Positions 1 through 7,699 are shown, numbered from the stretch's first letter. The stretch is DNA of 13,382 nt from UBA1151 sp963579925 (GCA_963579925.1 CAUZJA010000059.1:1-13382), one strand, 5' to 3'. Notes: generated by a model not told the origin, from the sequence alone. A program made the numbers and translations.

Positions 1-22
1 GCGAAAACCACGACTGATCTAC

Positions 23-616
23 CTACTCAGGGACGTAAGTCGAATCCAGTGCCTTCCGAACGCTCCGTAGCGCCGCTGGCATGCGGGCGTTTGATTCCCA
101 GGTCTGTTCTATGCCAGCAGGTTGCAGCTCTGCCTCAACTGCCAAAACTATCATCACGGGGCCTTCAAGCTTCGATAGCTCCGCCCAGTCTGTGGCGAAC
201 GATTCAATATCGTCATATGACCGCGTGTGTCGGTATCCAGATCCTTCAGCCAGCGTCTCGAAGTTAGTCTTGCCTGCGCCGGGCACGGGCTGACCACCCG
301 TGACGGCGTATACGTCGTTTTGAAACAGGAAATGGAAGAAGTTCGTGGGAGCCGCGCTTGCGACCGTGACCAACGAACCAAGATTCATCAGCAGCGAACC
401 ATCTGAATCCAGCACATACACATTTCGATCTGGTTCTCCCAAGGCGATTCCTAGACCCACGGAAGAGGCCTTGCTCATCCCGTTGGAGATACCGATGTCC
501 AATTCGGGATGTTCTGAAACCTGGTTCCAGTACTTCGCCTGCGTCATCGTCACCACAGCAACGGCGTCTTCACGCTCGCGCTGAATCACCTCAACCGCGT
601 CTTTGTAAGTGATCAT
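23..616 (-). CDS. TPP-dependent decarboxylase beta subunit (ComE/Ppd C-terminal type)
   Basis: This 197-residue protein is the TPP-binding half of a split 2-oxoacid decarboxylase, of the family that holds sulfopyruvate decarboxylase beta (ComE) and the C-terminal half of phosphonopyruvate decarboxylase. The diphosphate-binding region is visible: VLDSDGSLLMN at residues 68-78 supplies D72 as a magnesium ligand, and QND at 99-101 supplies the distal Asn (N100), followed by the family-typical YAVTGGQP. The first Gly of the usual GDG is Ser71 here. The ATG at 616 overlaps the alpha-subunit stop as ATGA, which indicates translational coupling and a heteromeric enzyme. The reaction is expected to be non-oxidative decarboxylation of a 3-substituted pyruvate in the cytoplasm. 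The substrate (sulfopyruvate, phosphonopyruvate or another oxoacid) is not determined, since no PEP mutase, ComA/B/C or aminotransferase gene is in view. The 22 bases to the left edge hold no visible gene. Confidence 0.85.
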   Translation of the reverse strand: MITYKDAVEVIQREREDAVAVVTMTQAKYWNQVSEHPELDIGISNGMSKASSVGLGIALGEPDRNVYVLDSDGSLLMNLGSLVTVASAAPTNFFHFLFQNDVYAVTGGQPVPGAGKTNFETLAEGSGYRHTRSYDDIESFATDWAELSKLEGPVMIVLAVEAELQPAGIEQTWESNARMPAALRSVRKALDSTYVPE

Positions 617-1131
617 GCTGCGTCAATCTCCTCGTCGTCGTACTCCGCGCCGACTAGCACAGCGACGGGCATGTGCGTCCTGCGTGCCTCTTCGAACGCC
701 ATGGCAATCCGGTCGATATCCTGACCGGTCTCGAGGACGTAGTAGGGCACTCGGAACAGGTGAAGATACGGCTCCAGAAGTCGGGCTGAACTGTCAGGCG
801 TGTCACCGTGTCTTGTGTAGCCCCGGTAACCAATGAACATGACGATTGGCAGTGCAACACCGATTGCGAGACCCCTGAGGGCATCGCCGGACTCATAGAG
901 GCCGGAGTTTTGGATAATGACAACGCCATTTTTTCCGGTTGCCCACAGGCCTGCGGCAATTGGAATCGCCTCACCTTCACGTGAAACAGGTACAAGAGAG
1001 ATTGATTCTGACCCCTGGATGGCTTTGTACATCCCAGAAGTCTCAGAATCAGGCAGTGTCACAACGTGTGAGACACCCTGAAGTTCAAGCTCGGATATAA
1101 GCCTGCTAGCTTTGAGTCCAGTGTCGGCCAA
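613..1131 (-). CDS. TPP-dependent decarboxylase alpha subunit (ComD/Ppd N-terminal type)
   Basis: This 172-residue protein is the pyrimidine-binding half of the same split decarboxylase. Its REGEAIPIAAGLWATG segment (51-66) matches the ComD/Ppd pattern; Glu52 is the likely catalytic glutamate that activates the aminopyrimidine of TPP from across the subunit interface. IIQNSGLYESGDALRG (72-87) is also typical. The length is usual for ComD-type subunits. The only usable start is TTG at 1129-1131: reading upstream in frame there is a TGA at 1186-1188 and no ATG, GTG or TTG between. A GGGGG run on the minus strand (1140-1144) ends 8 nt before the start and may act as a weak ribosome binding site. 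The gene follows the MFS carrier on the same strand after 77 bp and overlaps the beta subunit by 4 bp, so the three probably form one transcript. Substrate is unknown. Confidence 0.83.
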   Translation of the reverse strand: MADTGLKASRLISELELQGVSHVVTLPDSETSGMYKAIQGSESISLVPVSREGEAIPIAAGLWATGKNGVVIIQNSGLYESGDALRGLAIGVALPIVMFIGYRGYTRHGDTPDSSARLLEPYLHLFRVPYYVLETGQDIDRIAMAFEEARRTHMPVAVLVGAEYDDEEIDAA

Positions 1132-1141
1132 AGGTATGTCC

Positions 1142-1177
1142 CCCGTGTCGCCTGTGTCGCCTGTGTCGCCTGTGTCG
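1142..1177. repeat. 9-bp tandem repeat, four copies
   Basis: Three identical copies of CCTGTGTCG (1151-1159, 1160-1168, 1169-1177) follow one copy with a single change (CCCGTGTCG, 1142-1150). On the minus strand the unit reads GACACAGGC, which is Asp-Thr-Gly in the frame of the decarboxylase alpha subunit that starts at 1131. The coding start itself is followed by another Ala-Asp-Thr-Gly, which suggests the array grew from the coding sequence. It sits in the leader of that gene. Confidence 0.9.
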
Positions 1178-1208
1178 AAAAATGTTCAATTGCGATTGGA
1201 GGGCGATC

Positions 1209-2516
1209 TTATTCTGAGACAGCGTCCACGGCAACGACTTCAGCATCGGGAGTCGACTTGGTTGGGATCTTTGTGATCATCAAGATTCCAGCGGCAATCA
1301 CGGCAACAACGGTGAACACCGGGAATGCTGCAGTGTAGCTATCGGTTGTGTCGAAGATGATTCCCGCTCCAATTGCTCCAAGTGCCTGTCCAATGCCAAC
1401 AAACGGCTCAGTGAAGCCGCGTACAGCTCCCATGGATGATCGACCGAAGTAGTCGGCCATTACAACAGGTGGAACAACTATCAATCCAGCCAGGCCGAAT
1501 CCGAACAAACCCGCCACGATGAATGCAGAACCGATGTTGGTGACAAAAAGGTAGCCAAGAGTGACCACCCCTAACCAGACCGCCACAATGGCGTAGACCA
1601 TCCGTCCCGGGAGTCGGTCCAACAGTCTGCCCCAAAAGATACTTCCGATGGCCATGCCAACTGCCAGGACAACAATCGCGCTCGCCGCTCCGGTGGCGCT
1701 AATACCTTGATCACGGAGGTACGCAGCTTGATGCACGTTGGTGCCAGAGTGCACGAAAAACATCATCCCCCCAGCAAAAGAAAGTAGCCATAAGGCCGGC
1801 GTTCGCATGGCTTCTTTTACAGACCAGCCTTCAAGGTCGGCTTCAGCACGACGAGTCGCTGTTTCTGACTTCACGGCATTCGGATTCCGGACACCATCTG
1901 GTTCCATTCCGATATCTTCCGGCCGATTCACAAGGAATAGCCAAACCGGCACTAAAGCTATGACCCAGACTGCGATTCCCATCCAGAACCACGCCAGTTT
2001 CCAATCGCCGGTCCCGTTAATCAGCAACTGAGCAAAGAGCGGGAAGCCACCCATTCCAACGGCATGAGTTACGCCCAGATATGACGATGCCTCACCGCGA
2101 CGCTCAACAAACCACTGGTTGACCACGGTTGAGCCAGCAATATTGACGAAGGAGTTGAAAATCAGCCTTCCAATTCCGTACGCCAAGTAGAACGCGATTG
2201 GAACCGTGGCCCATCTGAGGGACATTGTGCTGAAGCCAAGTACCAGGACTGAGCTAAGTAGTAATACTCGTGCGCCAAACCGGTCGACAAGCCAGCCGGT
2301 GAGTGGGGCGACTATTAGAGAGGCAACGCCTGCCGCACTGGCTGCCCCCGCGATCAACGTCCGGCTCCATCCGAGTTCATCGGACATTGGCACGATGAAC
2401 ACCGACAGCGTTAGTGACGCGGCGGCATTACGGACAAGATAGGAACTTCCCGCAGCGTAGACAATTGTCCACCCGTAGAAGAACGGGAAGCGCGCAGCTA
2501 ATTTTGACTGATGCAT
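1209..2516 (-). CDS. MFS transporter, oxalate/formate antiporter (OFA)-like
   Basis: A 435-residue inner-membrane carrier with about twelve hydrophobic segments in two halves. The N-terminal FFYGWTIVYAA (12-22), LGWSRT (48-53) and motif A GWLVDRFG (74-81) after the second segment are typical of the MFS subfamily that includes OFA and monocarboxylate-like carriers. The central loop carries NRPEDIGMEPDG (197-208), a hallmark of that subfamily, and a second motif-A-like WGRLLDR lies in the C-terminal half. The likely role is uptake or exchange of a small carboxylate. The frame stays open upstream to 2651, but that 45-residue extension is hydrophilic, looks unlike the family and would overlap the aconitase leader, so the ATG at 2514-2516 is preferred; its ribosome binding site is weak. 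The gene leads the decarboxylase subunits and is divergent from aconitase, which suggests it imports the substrate of one of these arms. The substrate is inferred, not shown. Confidence 0.85.
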   Translation of the reverse strand: MHQSKLAARFPFFYGWTIVYAAGSSYLVRNAAASLTLSVFIVPMSDELGWSRTLIAGAASAAGVASLIVAPLTGWLVDRFGARVLLLSSVLVLGFSTMSLRWATVPIAFYLAYGIGRLIFNSFVNIAGSTVVNQWFVERRGEASSYLGVTHAVGMGGFPLFAQLLINGTGDWKLAWFWMGIAVWVIALVPVWLFLVNRPEDIGMEPDGVRNPNAVKSETATRRAEADLEGWSVKEAMRTPALWLLSFAGGMMFFVHSGTNVHQAAYLRDQGISATGAASAIVVLAVGMAIGSIFWGRLLDRLPGRMVYAIVAVWLGVVTLGYLFVTNIGSAFIVAGLFGFGLAGLIVVPPVVMADYFGRSSMGAVRGFTEPFVGIGQALGAIGAGIIFDTTDSYTAAFPVFTVVAVIAAGILMITKIPTKSTPDAEVVAVDAVSE

Positions 2517-2673
2517 AGATGTGTGATGAGAGGGGACCGGGTTTTTTAACTCGGGCAATCCTACGCCATGGACGTGTGAGAAACTCGCTCCCTTGATAAA
2601 GTCTGGATTCTCGAACTCAATGATCCGGTGACAATTCCCCGGGTTGACCACAATTCTCTGGAGGAGTGACTAC
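2517..2673. promoter_or_regulatory. Divergent promoter region between MFS and aconitase genes
   Basis: This 157-bp gap must hold promoters for both the minus-strand MFS/decarboxylase unit and the plus-strand aconitase/kinase/PdxA2 unit. No convincing -35/-10 pair could be picked by eye: TTGATA at 2593 has no good -10 partner, and TTGACC at 2644 is too close to the aconitase start. No clear operator palindrome was seen. The shared region is consistent with joint control of the two arms. Confidence 0.5.
2660..2666 (+). promoter_or_regulatory. Ribosome binding site of aconitase
   Basis: GGAGGAG ends 7 nt before the ATG at 2674. This near-perfect Shine-Dalgarno sequence decides the start in favour of 2674 over the in-frame TTG at 2644, which would place the motif inside the coding region. 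Confidence 0.85.
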
Positions 2674-5358
2674 ATGAGCAGTCCCGTAGACCCGTTCGGC
2701 GCTCGATCATCACTATCGACCAGCGGCGGCAATTTCGACTACTACAAACTTCAAACTCTTGAGGACGCTGGCATTGCCAACCTCTCGAAGCTGCCGGTAT
2801 CTATCCGAATAGTGCTGGAGAACGCACTACGTCACTCAGATCAGAGTGTTGCTTCGGAAGCCGACGTAAAGACGGTCGCCTCATGGTCGCCAACGGCCAC
2901 GCCTCCTGGAGAAGTTCCCTACATGCCCGGACGTGTGCTTCTTCAGGATTTCACAGGTGTGCCAGCTGTGGTGGACCTCGCTGCGATGCGTAGTGCAATG
3001 GCAGATCGCGGCGCTGACCCCGGAAGGATCAATCCGGTCGTGCGCTCCGACATGGTTATTGACCACTCAGTTCAGGTGGACTACTTCGCAACTGAAGGCG
3101 CGCTCGAGATGAACATTGATCGCGAGTTTGAGCGCAATCAGGAGCGCTATCAACTCCTGAAGTGGGCGCAAGGTGCGTTCAACAATTTGAACGTGATTCC
3201 ACCGGGTGTAGGTATCGTCCACCAGGTGAACCTTGAATATCTCGCTCCAGTCGTGATGACTGGTGAGCACGCAGGCGGCCCGGTCGCTTACCCGGACACA
3301 TGCATTGGAACTGACTCACACACCACCATGATCAATGGGCTTGGCGTGCTTGGTTGGGGCGTAGGCGGAATCGAAGCTGAGGCCGTCATGCTGGCGCAGC
3401 CTTATTACATGCTTGTGCCAGAAGTTGTGGGCATGAAGCTAACTGGCGAGCTGCCTGAAGGCACCACCGCAACTGACCTCGTCCTCACGATTACGCAGAT
3501 TTTGCGAGCCGCCGGCGTAGTCGAGAAGTTCGTTGAGTTCTATGGCCCCGGCCTGGACTCACTGCCGCTTGCCGATCGCGCAACGATGTCCAACATGGCT
3601 CCCGAGTACGGCGCCACTTGTGGCCTCTTCCCGGTGGACGATCAGACACTTCGCTACTTGCGTACGAGTGGACGGAGCGCCGATCAGATAGATCTGGTGG
3701 AGCGCTACTACAAAGAGCAGGGCCTATTCCGGACGGCGAATACACCAGATGCTGAGTATACAAAGTCACTCGAATTCGACCTTAGCTCGGTCGAGCCGAG
3801 CCTCGCAGGCCCGAAACGCCCGCAGGACCGCCTGACTCTTTCGCAGATTTCATCGAATTTCAAAGAGACGTTTGCCGACACGCCATCAGGCGGAAAACCG
3901 GCAAGCATCAGCATCAACGATAAAGATGTGGAAGTCGGCGATGGATCTGTTGTAATCGCGGCTATTACCAGTTGCACGAACACTTCCAATCCGTCGGTGA
4001 TGATGGGAGCAGGACTGCTTGCACGAAACGCGGTGAGCAAAGGTCTAATCAGCAAGCCCTGGGTCAAGACAAGCATGGCTCCTGGCTCACAGGTCGTCAC
4101 CGGGTACTTGGAGAATTCCGGGCTTATTAGTGACCTTGAGAAGCTTGGGTTTGGCGTGGTGGGCTACGGTTGCACCACCTGTATTGGTAATAGCGGCCCG
4201 TTACCGCCCCCAGTTGCAGAAGCCGTGGACGACCACGAGCTTGTCTCTGCGGCAGTAGTAAGCGGCAACCGGAACTTCGAAGGCCGAATCCACCCGCAGG
4301 TGCAGGCGAACTACCTCGCCTCACCAATGCTCGTCGTCGCATATGCACTCGCCGGGACGGTGGACATCGACTTGAGCAATGACCCTGTTGGCGTTGACTC
4401 AGACGGTTCGGACGTCTTCCTGAAAGACATCTGGCCCAGCCAGAACGAGATTGCCGAAGAGATTGCAAATTCCGTGAGTGCTGAGTTGTTCAATGAAAAG
4501 TACGGCGCGGTCTTCGAGGGTGGCGAGAAGTGGGATGCAATTTCCGCGAGCACTGGTACGCTATTCGACTGGGACCTAGGTTCAACGTACGTCCAACGCG
4601 TCAGCTTCTTCGACGACATGACTGTCGACCCGGAGCCACTAAGCGACATTAACGGCGCTCGCGTGCTGGTTTCTTTCGCAGACTCTGTGACAACCGATCA
4701 CATCTCACCGGCGGGAAGCATTCCGCCAACGGCGCCGTCTGGTCAGTTCCTTATGGCCGGTGACGTGCCTCGCCGAGACTTCAACTCTTACGGCTCCCGG
4801 CGTGGAAATCACGAGGTGATGGTCCGTGGCACGTTCGGCAACATTCGGCTGCGCAACCAGCTAACGCCAGAACGCACTGGTGATTGGACTTCGCACCTCC
4901 CTGACGGCGAAGAGATGCGGATATTCGAAGCGTCTGAGAAGTATCGTGACGAAGGCGTTCCGCTGATCGTTCTTGCAGGCAAGGAGTACGGAACCGGAAG
5001 CTCCCGCGACTGGGCAGCCAAAGGACCGAAACTTCTGGGCGTGAGAGCGGTAATCGCTGAAAGCTTTGAGCGCATTCACCGCAGCAACCTCGTCGGCATG
5101 GGAGTTCTTCCGCTTCAGTACATAAACGGCCAATCAGCCGTGTCGCTCGGACTGACAGGCACCGAGTCTTTCGACTTCAGCGGAATTGCAGATGGTTTGG
5201 TTCCGGGACAGATGGTCAAAGTCACTGCCGCTTCCGATGATGGCAACGTCATCGAATTTGAGGCATTGGTTCGTATTGATACGCCAGTGGAGGTCGACTA
5301 CTACCAGCACGGTGGCGTGCTGAACTTCGTACTCCGGCGTTTCATATCTGAGGGCTAA
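2674..5358 (+). CDS. acnA: Aconitate hydratase, AcnA type
   Basis: An 894-residue aconitase that interconverts citrate and isocitrate through cis-aconitate in the cytoplasm. The length is close to E. coli AcnA (about 890). The 4Fe-4S ligands are all present: Cys434 in SCTNTSNPS and Cys500/Cys503 in GCTTCIGNSG, at almost the same positions as in AcnA/IRP1. Substrate-binding motifs are intact: DSHTTMINGLG (214-224) and the swivel-domain loop GTGSSRDWAAKG with Arg778. The opening FDYYKLQTLEDAG is typical of the AcnA subgroup, not of AcnB. The start is set by a strong ribosome binding site. It is the first gene of a plus-strand unit with the DUF1537 kinase 44 bp downstream. Whether it is the housekeeping TCA enzyme or a paralogue for a related hydroxy-tricarboxylate cannot be told here; nothing suggests a missing catalytic residue. 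Confidence 0.97.
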   Translation: MSSPVDPFGARSSLSTSGGNFDYYKLQTLEDAGIANLSKLPVSIRIVLENALRHSDQSVASEADVKTVASWSPTATPPGEVPYMPGRVLLQDFTGVPAVVDLAAMRSAMADRGADPGRINPVVRSDMVIDHSVQVDYFATEGALEMNIDREFERNQERYQLLKWAQGAFNNLNVIPPGVGIVHQVNLEYLAPVVMTGEHAGGPVAYPDTCIGTDSHTTMINGLGVLGWGVGGIEAEAVMLAQPYYMLVPEVVGMKLTGELPEGTTATDLVLTITQILRAAGVVEKFVEFYGPGLDSLPLADRATMSNMAPEYGATCGLFPVDDQTLRYLRTSGRSADQIDLVERYYKEQGLFRTANTPDAEYTKSLEFDLSSVEPSLAGPKRPQDRLTLSQISSNFKETFADTPSGGKPASISINDKDVEVGDGSVVIAAITSCTNTSNPSVMMGAGLLARNAVSKGLISKPWVKTSMAPGSQVVTGYLENSGLISDLEKLGFGVVGYGCTTCIGNSGPLPPPVAEAVDDHELVSAAVVSGNRNFEGRIHPQVQANYLASPMLVVAYALAGTVDIDLSNDPVGVDSDGSDVFLKDIWPSQNEIAEEIANSVSAELFNEKYGAVFEGGEKWDAISASTGTLFDWDLGSTYVQRVSFFDDMTVDPEPLSDINGARVLVSFADSVTTDHISPAGSIPPTAPSGQFLMAGDVPRRDFNSYGSRRGNHEVMVRGTFGNIRLRNQLTPERTGDWTSHLPDGEEMRIFEASEKYRDEGVPLIVLAGKEYGTGSSRDWAAKGPKLLGVRAVIAESFERIHRSNLVGMGVLPLQYINGQSAVSLGLTGTESFDFSGIADGLVPGQMVKVTAASDDGNVIEFEALVRIDTPVEVDYYQHGGVLNFVLRRFISEG

Positions 5359-5360
5359 GA

Positions 5361-5381
5361 ACCTGGTCGGATGGACCAGGT
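5361..5381 (+). other. Intergenic hairpin between aconitase and kinase genes
   Basis: An 8-bp perfect inverted repeat, ACCTGGTC and GACCAGGT, with loop GGATG, begins 2 nt after the aconitase stop. It is followed by GGGGTTAGA and not by a T run, so it is not a standard intrinsic terminator. It could protect the upstream mRNA 3' end, mark a processing site or weaken read-through into the kinase gene. Confidence 0.6.
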
Positions 5382-5402
5382 GGGGTTAGATAGGACTCGT
5401 TA

Positions 5403-6704
5403 GTGGCTAATAGCAAAGTTGGCATTTTCGCGGATGACCTGACCGGGGCACTGGATGCCTCCGCCAGGTTCGCTGTCCGCGGGATGCCAACGTTCGTATC
5501 GGTTAGTACTCAGATTCCATTGGGTGCTTCTGAGTTGTACGAGGTGGTGGCGTTGAATATGGATTCACGCCATCATGAACCTCGCCAGGCCAGAGAAGCG
5601 GCCATCAGGGCCTCATCATCGTTGAACGCCGCTGGGTTCACTCCGCTGTTCAACAAGGTGGATTCGACACTCCGAGGCCATCCCGGCCTTGAAGCTAACG
5701 CCGTTCTCGGGACGCTCAACGGCGAAATGATCCTCTTCGCACCTGCATTTCCCGCAATAGGGCGCACGGTGGTTGATGGCCATCTGCTCGTGAATGGAAT
5801 CCCGGTTGATCAGACTGATGTAGGCCGAGACGCCCTCAATCCTGTCCCAGCCAGCAGCATCGTCGAAATCTTGCGTGAGAACACCGGAATGGAACCAGCG
5901 TCCATACGACTATCAGATGTAAGGAGCGGCCCTGAATCCCTTGCTGATCTGTTCATTCGAATGGCCGATGGTGGCTCCCCCCTTGCCGTGCTGGATGCAG
6001 AATCTGATCAAGACCTATGGAATATTGTTGTTGCCGCATCACGCTCTAACAAGCAGATCGTCCTGACTGGTTCCGGTGGTCTCGCTGCATCCCTCGCAAA
6101 CGCATATGGTGATGATGTTTCTGGTCAGCGAGAGCAAGAACGGAAGGCCAAGCAGCCATACCTCGTAGTTGCCGGCAGTCAGCGAGAAATTGTTCGCGCT
6201 CAGGCTGAGACGCTTAGACGACAGGCGAAGGCAAATGTCATTGAAATCGATGCCGACCGCCTCCTCGACCGTACAGAAGGGCCAGCGGAGCGAGAGAACG
6301 TGATTGGTGACGCCACGCGGTCGATACGCGAAGGCCGCAGTGTCGTTCTCATGCTGATCAGCCGTACGTCCAGACCGGACGGCGGCGGTGCAGCGCTACT
6401 GTCGGTCGCCCGTGACCAACTTGTGGCAGAGATTGGCACTATCACCGCCCGGGTCTCACAAGCTCCCGTGAACGCCTTGATCTTGATTGGCGGCGATACA
6501 ACCAAAGGCGTGCTCAAAGTGCTCAACTGCACTGGGATCGTGCTGAAGGATGAGGCGATGCCTGGCGTTCCCGCCGGAGTGATGCATGCAGGCGCGCTTG
6601 ATGGTGCGCCAGTGGTCACCAAGGCCGGTGACTTTGGTGAAGAGGAAACGCTGCTGAAAGTATTCGAATATCTGTCAACGGGGAGAACATGGCGCAAGGT
6701 ATGA
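5403..6704 (+). CDS. Four-carbon acid sugar kinase (DUF1537 family)
   Basis: A 433-residue kinase of the two-domain DUF1537 family, which includes D-threonate kinase (DtnK), D-erythronate kinase and 3-oxo-tetronate kinase (OtnK). The N-terminal substrate domain opens with IFADDLTGALDA (8-19; Asp11/Asp12) and carries KVDSTLRG (85-92) and FAPAFPAIGRTVVDG (112-126). The C-terminal nucleotide-binding domain has VAGS (256-259), IGGDTT (362-367) and the glycine-rich end TKAGDFG (406-412). It should phosphorylate the 4-hydroxyl of a four-carbon sugar acid with ATP. The GTG start at 5403 begins directly at the family's conserved N-terminus, with AGGA about 8 nt upstream. The last 16 bp overlap the PdxA2 gene. 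The kinase-PdxA2 pair is the established arrangement for D-threonate or D-erythronate use, which makes 3-oxo-tetronate less likely because no OtnC aldolase is adjacent. The precise substrate is inferred. Confidence 0.92.
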   Translation: MANSKVGIFADDLTGALDASARFAVRGMPTFVSVSTQIPLGASELYEVVALNMDSRHHEPRQAREAAIRASSSLNAAGFTPLFNKVDSTLRGHPGLEANAVLGTLNGEMILFAPAFPAIGRTVVDGHLLVNGIPVDQTDVGRDALNPVPASSIVEILRENTGMEPASIRLSDVRSGPESLADLFIRMADGGSPLAVLDAESDQDLWNIVVAASRSNKQIVLTGSGGLAASLANAYGDDVSGQREQERKAKQPYLVVAGSQREIVRAQAETLRRQAKANVIEIDADRLLDRTEGPAERENVIGDATRSIREGRSVVLMLISRTSRPDGGGAALLSVARDQLVAEIGTITARVSQAPVNALILIGGDTTKGVLKVLNCTGIVLKDEAMPGVPAGVMHAGALDGAPVVTKAGDFGEEETLLKVFEYLSTGRTWRKV

Positions 6705-7699
6705 AGCCGATTCTCGGGATCACTATTGGCGACTCCGCTGGCGTAGGCCCGGAAGTCACCGTAAAGGCAATCCCTGTGGAGGTCGCCAAAGGCAGATCTA
6801 CGCCCGTGGTCTACGGCGACGCCAGAATCGTGGCACAGGAAGCAGCAAAGTACGCTCCAGACTGGAGTGTGCGCTCGATCACGTCTTTCGAAGGTGTTGA
6901 ACAGTCCGAGAACGAGATGCTGGTCATGGATCTCGCCAATTGCGACCCTAGTCTTGTGAAAGTGGGCGCGGTTGAGGGGTACACCGGCGGCGCGGCATAC
7001 GAATCCGTTGTCAGGGCATCTGAAGACGCTATCGCAGGCGATATCGATGCCATCGTTACCGCACCACTCAACAAAGAGGCGATGCACAAAGCCGGATTCA
7101 AGTACGACGGCCACACCGGCCTTCTGGGCCATCTCACCGGTACGAAAAACTATTTCATGGTGCTTGGCTCACCCAAACTCAAGGTGATTCACATCTCCAC
7201 TCACGTTTCCGTGGCAGAAGCAGTAAGGCGCGTGAAGAGCGACCGTATTCAGGCTTGCATCGCCGCGGGGAACGCCCACATCAAAGAACTCGGCGTCGCT
7301 GAACCACGCATTGCGGTGTGCGGCCTCAATCCGCATGCTGGTGAGAATCGACTCTTCGGCAACGAAGATGAAGACGAGATTCGCCCAGCCGTTGAAGCAG
7401 TCCAAGCGATGGGCATCAACGCTAAGGGGCCGCTACCAGCAGATTCATGCGTACGACAGGCGTACGAGGGCCAGTTTGATCTGGTTGTGGTGATGTATCA
7501 CGACCAGGGTCACGTGCCCATGAAGTTGGTGGCGTTCTCAGAAGGCGTGAATGTGACCGTTGGACTTCCGATAATCCGAACATCCGTCGATCACGGAACA
7601 GCGTTTGACATAGCAGGGCAGGGGATCGCCGATCCGGCGAACATGGCTGCCGCTCTTGACTACGCCTACAACCTTGCCGTCAACCGCACCAAGTCGTAA
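6689..7699 (+). CDS. pdxA2: PdxA2-type 4-phospho-tetronate dehydrogenase (decarboxylating)
   Basis: A 336-residue member of the PdxA family of NAD-dependent, metal-dependent beta-decarboxylating dehydrogenases. It opens with LGITIGDSAGVGPEV. Substrate binding is by DGHTGLLG (140-147; His142, Thr143). The three metal-binding histidines are conserved: His172 in STHVS, His216 in NPHAGE and His271 in MYHDQGH, aligning with His166, His211 and His266 of E. coli PdxA. Next to a DUF1537 kinase the expected reaction is oxidation of D-threonate or D-erythronate 4-phosphate followed by loss of CO2 to give dihydroxyacetone phosphate, not pyridoxine synthesis. The ATG at 6689 overlaps the kinase by 16 bp and has GGGGAG only 3 nt upstream; the ATG at 6701, in an ATGA overlap, is an alternative start that would remove four residues. 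A biosynthetic PdxA role cannot be fully excluded. Confidence 0.9.
   Translation: MAQGMKPILGITIGDSAGVGPEVTVKAIPVEVAKGRSTPVVYGDARIVAQEAAKYAPDWSVRSITSFEGVEQSENEMLVMDLANCDPSLVKVGAVEGYTGGAAYESVVRASEDAIAGDIDAIVTAPLNKEAMHKAGFKYDGHTGLLGHLTGTKNYFMVLGSPKLKVIHISTHVSVAEAVRRVKSDRIQACIAAGNAHIKELGVAEPRIAVCGLNPHAGENRLFGNEDEDEIRPAVEAVQAMGINAKGPLPADSCVRQAYEGQFDLVVVMYHDQGHVPMKLVAFSEGVNVTVGLPIIRTSVDHGTAFDIAGQGIADPANMAAALDYAYNLAVNRTKS

Noticed and set aside
2593..2649. Sigma-70 style promoters for aconitase at TTGATA or TTGACC
   Set aside because: No acceptable -10 hexamer at 16-18 bp, and the second is too close to the start codon.
2517..2651. 45-residue N-terminal extension of the MFS carrier
   Set aside because: It is hydrophilic, precedes the conserved FYGW opening by far more than in the family, and would overlap the aconitase leader.
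3708..4100. 130-codon minus-strand frame inside the aconitase gene
   Set aside because: It lies opposite the Fe-S cysteine region of a complete aconitase and has no recognisable features.
6200..7132. 310-codon open frame on the minus strand, antisense to the kinase and pdxA2
   Set aside because: The plus strand here encodes two proteins with all family motifs. The antisense product has no recognisable domain and is rich in Ser, Arg and Cys as expected of a shadow frame.
6689..7699. Pyridoxine-biosynthetic PdxA
   Set aside because: Sequence alone fits both, but the overlapping DUF1537 kinase is the known partner of PdxA2; no other vitamin B6 gene is near.
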